43,270 bases of DNA from Shewanella sp. 1CM18E. GTDB taxonomy: Bacteria > Pseudomonadota > Gammaproteobacteria > Enterobacterales > Shewanellaceae. Where the stretch lies: the NCBI RefSeq assembly GCF_023161665.1, contig NZ_JALNTW010000026.1, forward strand, positions 1 through 43,270. Direction: 5' to 3'. A program made the position numbers and the translations under genes. The notes beneath the pieces are model-generated. The model was not told the origin of the DNA, ran no database searches, and was given only the letters and a program-made list of their open reading frames with translations. This document shows, in pieces, positions 26,406 through 33,713 of the stretch; the stretch's first letter is position 1, and each line of letters starts with the position of its first letter.

Positions 26406-26438
26406 AAGCGTGTGTATAGAGGCGCTATGCACACGCTT
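26406..26438. terminator. hairpin between convergent rep and the GGDEF gene, possible terminator
   Basis: AAGCGTGTG-T-ATAG at 26406-26419 pairs with CTAT-G-CACACGCTT at 26425-26438 with one mismatch. It includes the stop codon of the minus-strand gene. A short T-run follows on the minus strand (CTTTAAAAT); none is seen on the plus strand, so termination of rep is doubtful. Confidence 0.5.
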
Positions 26439-29064
26439 GATTAACGATTTTATCCGTTTTTACTTCGGCAGAGCATTCAATAACCTCGCCCAGCACAATC
26501 CCTTGGCCAACCTCAAAACCTATATTTTGCAGCACTTGTTGTTGCGACGCGGAATTAACTCCTACAGCAAATACTGCTATTTCCATCGCCTGAGCGGCAC
26601 TAAAATAAGCTTTTACCAGTTTTAGATGTTGGCTATTTTCAAGGTGGCTACAATAGCTAGAGTCGAGTTTCAGCGCATCTATGGGTAAAAATGTCAGACT
26701 GCTAATCGCACTGTGAGCACTGCCATAACCTTCAATACCGAGTTTTACGTTTAGTGGGCTTAAGCTTTCAAAAGCACAAATGTGATTATTGGTGTTTTGG
26801 ACAAAGGCCTTTTCATTGAAAAATAGCGTGGCTTTACTACTATCAAACTGAAATTGCTTAAGTCTGTTTTTAAAGGCGCGTAACGCATATTTATGATTAA
26901 GATGCTGGCTTGAGATTGATAAATGAAGTTTTAACTCATTACCATAAATGCTTTGCATTGTATGAAAGCTGTTATTGACCATCTCAAGCATATAGTTATC
27001 AAGTTCAATGATCATATTGCAGTGTTCGGCAATATTATTTAGCTTATCTTGCTTTATTTTGCCTAGCGTCGGGTGATGCCAAAACAGCCTTGGCTCAAGC
27101 GCGACAACTTTTTCAGTGTTTAACGCCATTATCGGCAGGTAGCTAATTTGTAGTTGCTTGTCACTTATTGCCGATTTGAGCTCGTTCTCAAGTTTTATAT
27201 CGGTGATTTGTTGCTTATTAACGTCATTATTGAAAATCACAAAGCAGCCTTTGCCTTGTGACTTAGCTTGATACATGGCGGTGTCTGCATCACGTAAAAT
27301 CGACTCGCTAGTGTCGGAGCGGTTTTGGCCGCTCATGGAAATTCCGATACTACCACTTGAGTTAAACTGCTGGTTTGCGAGTTGATAAGGTCTAGATAGC
27401 TCAGCCAATACTCTTTCCGCAACATCTTCAGCATCTTGAGAGTCACTAATCGAATCAAGCAAGATAACAAACTCATCGCCCCCGAGTCTGGCAAGCATAT
27501 CGTTGCTTCTAATACATAGCTTTAGGCGTTTAGCGGTTTCAATTAAAAATCTATCCCCTTCCAAGTGGCCTAAGGTATCGTTGAGTAGCTTGAAGCGGTC
27601 CATATCGATAAATAATACTGCGAATCGATTTAGAGTATGGCGGCGCACATGCTTAATAGCTTGAGTTAAGCGCTCCATAAACATTGAACGATTTGGTAAG
27701 CCAGTTAAATTATCGTGCTTAGCATCGTGGACTAACTGACGTTCAATACGTTTACGTTGGCTGATCTCTTTTTCTAAGTCGTTATTGGCATCGGCTAGCG
27801 CTTGGGTGCGCTGGTTTACTTTATCTTCTAGTTGTTCATAACTGAGCTTGAGCGATTCAGCTGAAAGCTTTTTCTCGATTGCTGTGGCTATATGCTGTGA
27901 AACGAAAGTCAGTAGCTCGAGATCCTTCTCTTGGTAATTTTGGCTAAAGCTATAGCTGTATATGGTTAATGCACCGCGAACCTGGCCGTGGATAAATAAT
28001 GGCACAGCAACCCACTGATTGATCTCTTTAGTGTCGTTTAGCTCTGGCGCAGCTTTATAGAGCTCACCAGATGCGATAAGCGCGTTAATATCGGCTTTTT
28101 CGAGTAATCGTGGCTTATGGTTAAGCAAAATATATTCGGTAAGGCCATCACTTAATGGGCGCGACTTTGGCGGCTCTAGATCAAACTGAGATACGAAGTA
28201 AGGGAAGGTTAGCGTGTTACGCTGTTCATTTAATAGCGAAATAAAACAATTGTTCACCGGCAGAAGGTGGCTAATCACCCGGTGGATCTCGCTGTAAAAC
28301 TGTTGATTGTCGATATTAGAGTTAGCTAGGTCTGCAATTTCAAACAACGACTTTTGTAGGCGTTCGGCGCGGCGACGTTCATAAACTTCTTGTTTAAGCT
28401 TGTTATAGGCGATGCTCAGTTCTTTAGTGCGAGTGTCAATTGCTTGCTCAAGTTGCTCTTGGTTATCTAAACGCTGAATCACACCTGAAATGTGGTGGCT
28501 AATAAAGTTCATTAACTCTATTTCTATTTCTGAATAAACAACATTCGGGCTGTAGCTTTGAAATACCAATACGCCTATCGTTTGGTCGGCACTTTTTATT
28601 GGTGTGCCTATCCATTGTTGGCAAGTACTACCGCGTAGGCTAATGGCTTTTGACTTGACTAGCTGCTGATATGTTTGGTCATTGCAGATCAATGTTTGCT
28701 CTGTTCTGAGCACGTAGCCAGTTAATCCGCTATATAGGGTTTCAGATAAATCTTCATCTGGGTAGCAATCGTCTGGATGGGCATCTTTCTCATCGAGAAA
28801 AAAAGGCACTTCAAGTTTGCCGTTGCTGGAGTTTAGCGTTGCAATAAAAAAGTTGTCGGCCGGGATCAGTTCATTGACTGACTTATGCAGTGATGAATAG
28901 AATTCTTTTGGTGTGGTAACACTTGCTGCGAAGTTAGAGATCTCTAACAAAGCGTTCTGTGTTATTTCCGCTCGTTTATACTTAACAGCCAGTGCTTTTA
29001 AGCGAGCAATCCTTTTATGTAACCTCAGCGTGGTTTTTGACTGAGATGTTTCTTCCCTAAACAT
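26425..29064 (-). CDS. GAF-GAF-GGDEF-EAL protein: probable diguanylate cyclase with a degenerate phosphodiesterase domain
   Basis: 879 residues, soluble, no membrane segment seen. Two GAF-like sensor domains (about 35-200 and 235-400), each followed by a coiled-coil linker (DTRTKELSIAYNKLKQEVYERRRAE; SYEQLEDKVNQRTQALADANNDLEKE). The GGDEF domain (about 445-612) keeps GGDEF at 528-532 and the inhibitory RxxD site (RSND, 519-522), so it should make c-di-GMP with product feedback. The EAL domain is degenerate: EAL is replaced by EPR in VVALEPRLFWHHP, and the DFG-like metal segment reads EGYGSAHS. It should therefore not hydrolyse c-di-GMP. Convergent with rep; upstream lies the tRNA operon, then the c-di-GMP-controlled adhesin locus. 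Confidence 0.9.
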   Translation of the reverse strand: MFREETSQSKTTLRLHKRIARLKALAVKYKRAEITQNALLEISNFAASVTTPKEFYSSLHKSVNELIPADNFFIATLNSSNGKLEVPFFLDEKDAHPDDCYPDEDLSETLYSGLTGYVLRTEQTLICNDQTYQQLVKSKAISLRGSTCQQWIGTPIKSADQTIGVLVFQSYSPNVVYSEIEIELMNFISHHISGVIQRLDNQEQLEQAIDTRTKELSIAYNKLKQEVYERRRAERLQKSLFEIADLANSNIDNQQFYSEIHRVISHLLPVNNCFISLLNEQRNTLTFPYFVSQFDLEPPKSRPLSDGLTEYILLNHKPRLLEKADINALIASGELYKAAPELNDTKEINQWVAVPLFIHGQVRGALTIYSYSFSQNYQEKDLELLTFVSQHIATAIEKKLSAESLKLSYEQLEDKVNQRTQALADANNDLEKEISQRKRIERQLVHDAKHDNLTGLPNRSMFMERLTQAIKHVRRHTLNRFAVLFIDMDRFKLLNDTLGHLEGDRFLIETAKRLKLCIRSNDMLARLGGDEFVILLDSISDSQDAEDVAERVLAELSRPYQLANQQFNSSGSIGISMSGQNRSDTSESILRDADTAMYQAKSQGKGCFVIFNNDVNKQQITDIKLENELKSAISDKQLQISYLPIMALNTEKVVALEPRLFWHHPTLGKIKQDKLNNIAEHCNMIIELDNYMLEMVNNSFHTMQSIYGNELKLHLSISSQHLNHKYALRAFKNRLKQFQFDSSKATLFFNEKAFVQNTNNHICAFESLSPLNVKLGIEGYGSAHSAISSLTFLPIDALKLDSSYCSHLENSQHLKLVKAYFSAAQAMEIAVFAVGVNSASQQQVLQNIGFEVGQGIVLGEVIECSAEVKTDKIVNQACA

Positions 29065-29242
29065 GGTGTTCCGCCAATCGCTATTGTTTTAATTTGATTA
29101 GGATTTGGACTAATCCATATTGATAGCATGAAAACTGAGCTCATCCAAGTCATAATTTTGACACTGAGTGACAAAAAAGTGTACAAACAACTCAAATCTT
29201 GAGCGAACGCACACTAAATCAGTAAAAAAAGCAAAACAAGTG

Positions 29243-29280
29243 TAGACGGCAGGGCAATTTGGACCTACTATATGCCCCGC
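29243..29280 (+). promoter_or_regulatory. promoter of the tRNA operon with GC-rich discriminator
   Basis: TAGACG (-35, 29243-29248) and TACTAT (-10, 29266-29271) are separated by exactly 17 bases and followed by ATGCCCCGC. A GC-rich stretch between the -10 and the start is typical of stable RNA promoters under stringent control. The first tRNA begins 22 bases after the -10. Confidence 0.65.
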
Positions 29281-29292
29281 TAACAAGGCAAG

Positions 29293-29369
29293 GCACCCAT
29301 AGCTCAGCTGGATAGAGCGCACCCCTCCGGAGGGTGAGGCCGAGGGTTCGAATCCTTCTGGGTGCACCA
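29293..29369 (+). tRNA. tRNA-Arg (anticodon CCG)
   Basis: 77 bases including an encoded CCA. Acceptor GCACCCA pairs with TGGGTGC; D-arm AGCTCAGCTGGATAGAGC; anticodon stem CACCC/GGGTG with loop CTCCGGA, anticodon CCG; T-arm GAGGGTTCGAATCCTTC. It reads CGG arginine codons. Confidence 0.96.
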
Positions 29370-29405
29370 GAATGGAAACGGGGCTTGTTAGTAGGAAATA
29401 TCAGT

Positions 29406-29482
29406 GGTGATTGTAGCTCAGTTGGTAGAGTCCCGGATTGTGATTCCGGTTGTCGTGGGTTCGAACCCCATCAGTCACCCCA
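29406..29482 (+). tRNA. tRNA-His (anticodon GTG)
   Basis: 77 bases including CCA. It has the extra 5' G typical of tRNA-His (GGTGATTG), the anticodon loop ATTGTGATT with GTG, and the T-arm GTGGGTTCGAACCCCAT. Nearly identical to E. coli tRNA-His. Confidence 0.96.
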
Positions 29483-29513
29483 TTTTCCTAACGCTTTAAA
29501 TGTTGTAAAGACT

Positions 29514-29590
<77 letters not shown>

Positions 29591-29648
29591 CATTTTTAAA
29601 TAGCGAGTTTACTCGATATTTAGCAAGTTAAGTAAGACAAAAGATTTT

Positions 29649-29725
<77 letters not shown>

Positions 29726-29734
29726 CTTTTCGAA

Positions 29735-29764
29735 AAGCCTCTTGAGAAATCAAGAGGCTTTTTT
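29735..29764 (+). terminator. array hairpin 1, terminator after tRNA-Pro copy 2
   Basis: AAGCCTCTTGA (29735-29745), loop GAAA, TCAAGAGGCTT (29750-29760), then T-run. Perfect 11-bp stem; the normal terminator of the tRNA operon. Confidence 0.92.
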
Positions 29765-29827
29765 CGTTATATTTGCTAGGAAAGAGCTGGAATCCTCGCT
29801 CTTTTGTCATGCGACCACTTTTACATG

Positions 29828-29857
29828 AAGCCTCTAGAGAAATCTAGAGGCTTTTTT
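29828..29857 (+). terminator. array hairpin 2
   Basis: AAGCCTCTAGA, loop GAAA, TCTAGAGGCTT, then six T. Perfect stem, different arms from hairpin 1. Confidence 0.88.
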
Positions 29858-29925
29858 GTACCTAAAAATTGGCAAAGGATTCGAATCCTCTCTTTTTATT
29901 AAACCGTGGCCGACCACTTTTCGAA

Positions 29926-29955
29926 AACCCCCTTGAGAAATTAAGGGGCTTTTTT
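29926..29955 (+). terminator. array hairpin 3
   Basis: CCCCTTGA (29929-29936), loop GAAA, TTAAGGGG (29941-29948), then C and six T. One G-T wobble. Confidence 0.85.
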
Positions 29956-30018
29956 CGTTTATATTTGCTATGAAAGAGCTGGAATCCTCACTCTTTTGTC
30001 ATGCGACCACTTTTACAT

Positions 30019-30049
30019 AAAGCCTTTCGAGAAATCGAGAGGCTTTTTT
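30019..30049 (+). terminator. array hairpin 4
   Basis: AAGCCTTTCGA, loop GAAA, TCGAGAGGCTT, then a T-run. One T-G wobble. Confidence 0.85.
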
Positions 30050-30118
30050 GTATCTGTCATATATCGCCACGGATTCGAACCCTCTCTTTTTATTAAACCG
30101 TAGCCGACCACTTTTCGA

Positions 30119-30149
30119 AAAGCCCCTTGAGAAATCAAGGGGCTTTTTT
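30119..30149 (+). terminator. array hairpin 5
   Basis: AAGCCCCTTGA, loop GAAA, TCAAGGGGCTT, then six T in total. Perfect stem. Confidence 0.88.
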
Positions 30150-30212
30150 CGTTTATATTTGCTAGGAAAGAGCTGGAATCCTCACTCTTTTGTCATGCGA
30201 CCACTTTTACAT

Positions 30213-30244
30213 GAAGCCTTTCGAGAAATCGGGAGGCTTTTTTG
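30213..30244 (+). terminator. array hairpin 6
   Basis: AAGCCTTTCGA, loop GAAA, TCGGGAGGCTT, then a T-run. Same left arm as hairpin 4, with wobbles. Confidence 0.83.
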
Positions 30245-30396
30245 TATCTAAGAACTGGCAAAGGATTCGAGTCCGCTTTCTTTATGGAGCATAGCTGGCC
30301 ACTTTTTCGAAAGTCCTTTGGGAAATAGATAGGATTGAGAGTCTAGTGAGTCTGGATTAGAGAAATTACTAATAGCTTGGTCAATCGAGTATCGAT

Positions 30397-30427
30397 AAAA
30401 AAGCCCCTTGATGAACAAGAGGCTTTG
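30397..30427 (-). terminator. terminator of the bpf operon (after bpfD)
   Basis: Read on the minus strand: AAGCCTCTTG, loop TTCAT, CAAGGGGCTT, then a six-T run. It lies about 26 bases after the bpfD stop codon and faces the tRNA array. Confidence 0.85.
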
Positions 30428-30453
30428 TTGTGGCTATTTTGAGCAGTGTTGAA

Positions 30454-32373
30454 CTAGTCTACGTCAACGGGCGGCGAAATATAGCCCATGTATGCATTGG
30501 TTTTTAATGGTGTAAAGCGAGCTAATTGCTCTTGCTCTTCTACACCGGTAACAATTACCTCAACATCTAAACCTTTAGCAACGTTAATCAGCGCGCGGCA
30601 TAACTCACTGCTGTGTTCGCTTTCATCGTAGTAAGCAAATGATTGGTCGAGCTTTACATAGCTCGGACGTAGGTTTTGTAAGTAAGACATTGAGCCAAAT
30701 TGGCGGCCGAAATGGTCGATACCAAAGTGCGAACCGTTGTCTCTAATAATGGCGCAAAGTGCCTGACACGCTTCAGGGTCACTATATACAGCAGCTTCAG
30801 GAATATCGAAGCACAGTCTTTCTCTAAGCGCTGATGAGCGTAAAAACTTATTAAGCCATTGATGGAATTCAGTATCGCCCATACTTTGATACGTTAAGTT
30901 CACTGCAATAGGCTCAAAATTTCGCTCGAGTAATTGCTTATTGTGTAGACTTTCAATTAAGCATTTATCTAACAAGGTACCTAAAGAAAGCAACTCAACA
31001 TATGGCATAAACTGTCCAGCTTGAACCATCTTGTTGTGAATTTCTAATTGGCAATACAGTTCTCTTTGCAAGATTGAGTTTGAGTCATTGAGCAATATGG
31101 GTTGCCACTTAAATTTGAATTTACCTTCAGTAATGGCTGCACTTAAATGCTCACGCCATTGTTCTCGGGTAAATAGTTGCTTTTCATTGCTCTCAAACCA
31201 GTGGAAAACTTGATTGCCTTGAATCGCTTTTTGCAGCGCGTTGTCAGCTTGTGCAAGAATGTCAGTAACTGACATTTGTCCTATACGTTCAGCGATACCT
31301 ATTGCGAAACCTTCGTTGGGTTTACAACCTGCTTTTGACATCTCCTGATTAATCGTACGGATCAGTGTTTGCAGGTATTTGCTCGTTTGATCATGCTCTG
31401 AGCTTGTAATTAAGAAAGCGAATTCGTACGCAGCAATACGGGCAATCACTGATCCGGTTACACCATCTAAGTGCTGCTTCATTTTATCTGATAGTAATTT
31501 GATGGTCTCGTCGCGAACTTGATAACCGTATTTACTGTGTACTTCTTCAAGCCAGTCAAACTTAGCCATCATCAGTGCACCACTTTTAGGTTCGCTTAAC
31601 CAGCTGTTAAGACGTCCCATCATATATTGGCGGTTTGGCAAACCAGAAACTTGGTCAACCAGGTTTTTCTTTCTTAATTCGCCGACTTCTTCATCGAGAG
31701 AATTGAAGATTTGTTTGAGCTGCTCTGACATGCTGTTGAATGCAAGCACGACTGACTTGAGTTCTACGGTTTTAGGCACTGTCATATCGGGGCCGAATTT
31801 GCGGTTAGCCACTTCTTTAGCATGCTCGGCGATCTCGTGGAGAGGTTTTAAAATCCAAGTTAAACCTATGCGCGCAAAAATGATGGCAATAAGAAACAAT
31901 ATTGAAAATACCAAGATGGCATTGGTCATGGTGCGCCAGAGCTCATGGTAACCAAACCCTGGGTGGGCGGTAACTTCAAGACGTGCAAGCTGGATCCAAC
32001 CTGAAGTAATAGTGCTTTCTCGCTTAATTGTTTTGAAGAGCCCTAGATCAATAAACCACTGTGGCACACCCTCAATTGTCATAGGGTTTTGCCATACTTG
32101 TTGTTTACCATCTACTAACCAGGTGAGTTTTACCTGTTGGTAGTAACCTCCTTCAAAAATGACATTAATCAGTGTTTCGGCACCGACTATGTCACCCGCC
32201 TCAAGATCAGGTACCAGCATAATTCCCAGCGAGTTACTGGTATTATTAAGGTCTGACTCCATTTGCTTGGTTAGAAAGCTCTGTGTTTCAGTAAACTGCA
32301 CATAGCTTAAGCTTGCTACAACCAGCAAAAAGAGTACAAATAGTAATGTGTATATCTGTCGAAACAGTGTCAT
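30454..32373 (-). CDS. bpfD: BpfD, LapD-type inner-membrane c-di-GMP receptor with degenerate GGDEF and EAL domains
   Basis: 639 residues (Pseudomonas LapD is about 650). Membrane helix at about 7-24, periplasmic domain to about 150, second helix at about 151-173, then HAMP, GGDEF-like (AAYEF at 314-318 in place of GGDEF) and EAL-like (ELYCQLE in place of EAL) domains. Both catalytic motifs are lost, as in LapD, which is a receptor: c-di-GMP binding to the EAL part lets the periplasmic domain hold the protease LapG. Trp126 in ITSGWIQ lies where LapD has the Trp that contacts LapG. It is the last gene of the operon, 8 bases after bpfG. Confidence 0.93.
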   Translation of the reverse strand: MTLFRQIYTLLFVLFLLVVASLSYVQFTETQSFLTKQMESDLNNTSNSLGIMLVPDLEAGDIVGAETLINVIFEGGYYQQVKLTWLVDGKQQVWQNPMTIEGVPQWFIDLGLFKTIKRESTITSGWIQLARLEVTAHPGFGYHELWRTMTNAILVFSILFLIAIIFARIGLTWILKPLHEIAEHAKEVANRKFGPDMTVPKTVELKSVVLAFNSMSEQLKQIFNSLDEEVGELRKKNLVDQVSGLPNRQYMMGRLNSWLSEPKSGALMMAKFDWLEEVHSKYGYQVRDETIKLLSDKMKQHLDGVTGSVIARIAAYEFAFLITSSEHDQTSKYLQTLIRTINQEMSKAGCKPNEGFAIGIAERIGQMSVTDILAQADNALQKAIQGNQVFHWFESNEKQLFTREQWREHLSAAITEGKFKFKWQPILLNDSNSILQRELYCQLEIHNKMVQAGQFMPYVELLSLGTLLDKCLIESLHNKQLLERNFEPIAVNLTYQSMGDTEFHQWLNKFLRSSALRERLCFDIPEAAVYSDPEACQALCAIIRDNGSHFGIDHFGRQFGSMSYLQNLRPSYVKLDQSFAYYDESEHSSELCRALINVAKGLDVEVIVTGVEEQEQLARFTPLKTNAYMGYISPPVDVD

Positions 32374-32381
32374 CTTGTTTA

Positions 32382-33089
32382 CTACTCCAGTTTTATCTTG
32401 GGTTGGTTGAGTCGCTCAACACCCAAACGGTGCTTCAGGTCATTCCATTTCGCTAGCTTAGATGAAGAGCCAGCTAGAACACCTCGTCCTTTTTCTTTAT
32501 TTAACCAAAGCTGTCGACCATTAAAACTGTAAACAGGTAATAGATCAGTTCTTTGGGTCGCCGGTTTTATTTGCTTATCAAGATTATCTAAAACGAGAGG
32601 GATAGAAGAGGGGGTTTCATAATACGCCAACACCATATGGTACTGATTGACACTAGTGGCTTTGACCATAGTGATACGTAATTTATCTTCTGAAACACCG
32701 AGTTGGAGCAGGGTAAAATACTTGGCGATTGAAAAGTCTTCACAATCACCACCGCTAACTCCGATAAACTCCATGGGCGTTGCCCAATAATTCTTATTTC
32801 CCCAAAGCTTTATATCGTCGACAAAATGAAATAGGTTGAAAAAATTATTCACCATTAGGATTTTGTCGCTATCTTGCAAGTCCTTTGCATCATCTAAAAT
32901 TTTAAACCAAGCTCTAATTCTTTTACCCGCACGTTCACCATACTGTGACTCAATCGTTTGGGTTATATGAACTGAATCGAGCTGTTTTAACGGAGCAGCA
33001 TAAAGACAGGAGACAGACACAGCTAAAACCGTCAATTTAAATTGGCAGACTTTTTGTAATTTTTTTAATTTATAAAGCCGGCCAATCAT
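32382..33089 (-). CDS. bpfG: BpfG, LapG-type periplasmic cysteine protease
   Basis: 235 residues of the bacterial transglutaminase-like cysteine proteinase family. A basic N-terminus and hydrophobic stretch (about 18-31) ending in YAAP form the export signal. The catalytic triad is Cys116 (SGGDCEDFS), His151 (NQYHMVLAY) and Asp168 (LVLDNLD). In the Lap system it cleaves the adhesin near its N-terminus at a di-alanine site and frees the cell from the biofilm. It needs Ca2+ in Pseudomonas. The cleavage site in this adhesin lies outside the window. It sits between the OmpA-like gene (18-base gap) and bpfD. Confidence 0.94.
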   Translation of the reverse strand: MIGRLYKLKKLQKVCQFKLTVLAVSVSCLYAAPLKQLDSVHITQTIESQYGERAGKRIRAWFKILDDAKDLQDSDKILMVNNFFNLFHFVDDIKLWGNKNYWATPMEFIGVSGGDCEDFSIAKYFTLLQLGVSEDKLRITMVKATSVNQYHMVLAYYETPSSIPLVLDNLDKQIKPATQRTDLLPVYSFNGRQLWLNKEKGRGVLAGSSSKLAKWNDLKHRLGVERLNQPKIKLE

Positions 33090-33107
33090 GATGCTCCGTT
33101 ATAACTC

Positions 33108-33713
33108 CTATTTTACTTCTTCGTCTACGGTATAAATATGCCACTTCATGTCGGCTGTTGTGTCATCACCAGTTAGTTCAGCGATTACTCGACGGTTAAC
33201 TTTGTGAGCCGCAGCAGTGTGCGTAGAGTCGATAGGTCTATCGAAGCTATAACCTATAGCACTGAGCCTATCAGAATCAATACCAAAGCGTTCAGAAAGC
33301 AAAGAACTCACTGCATTAGCTCGATTTTTCGATAAGATTTGATTGTGCTCATGGGTGCCAGTTTTACTACAATGCCCCTCAATAACAGCTTGAGTGTTTG
33401 GAAATTCGCGCATAAAAGTAGCGATAACTTCCACTTGAGAGTAATACACAGGATCGATGTAGTATGAGTCGTTGGCGAAGAGGATTTTTAACTCTTGGCG
33501 CTCATTAATAGGCTTAATTTGCCCGCAACCGTAATTATCAATGCTGGCACCTAATACTGTGTCAGTGCAGCGTTCTCTAGCAACGATTACACCATCATGG
33601 TCTATGTCACTTAGGTCATTAACTTGTACAGTAGGTTCGTCCATTGTTGCTATATCACGCATTGAGCAGCCGCCCAGTATGGCGATGCTTAATAGAATTA
33701 GTAAGGTTCTCAT
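33108..33713 (-). CDS. OmpA-family lipoprotein of the adhesin operon
   Basis: 201 residues. Lipoprotein signal peptide with lipobox ILGGC (Cys16). A short region with Asp-rich DIDHDGV, reminiscent of thrombospondin type 3 repeats, is followed by an OmpA-like peptidoglycan-binding domain (about 75-185): VIEGHCSKTGTHEHNQILSKNRA and KVNRRV hold the usual binding positions. It should anchor in the outer membrane and clasp peptidoglycan, perhaps stabilising the secretion channel. It overlaps the end of aggA by 4 bases, so translation is coupled. The homologous locus of S. oneidensis has an OmpA-like gene in the same place. Confidence 0.9.
   Translation of the reverse strand: MRTLLILLSIAILGGCSMRDIATMDEPTVQVNDLSDIDHDGVIVARERCTDTVLGASIDNYGCGQIKPINERQELKILFANDSYYIDPVYYSQVEVIATFMREFPNTQAVIEGHCSKTGTHEHNQILSKNRANAVSSLLSERFGIDSDRLSAIGYSFDRPIDSTHTAAAHKVNRRVIAELTGDDTTADMKWHIYTVDEEVK

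Noticed and set aside
29110..29367. A minus-strand reading frame over tRNA-Arg
   Set aside because: Half of it is the reverse complement of the tRNA; tRNA genes often produce such false frames.
30048..30251. A 67-codon reading frame inside the tRNA-derived array
   Set aside because: It consists of repeat and terminator sequence and has no ribosome binding site or protein-like composition.
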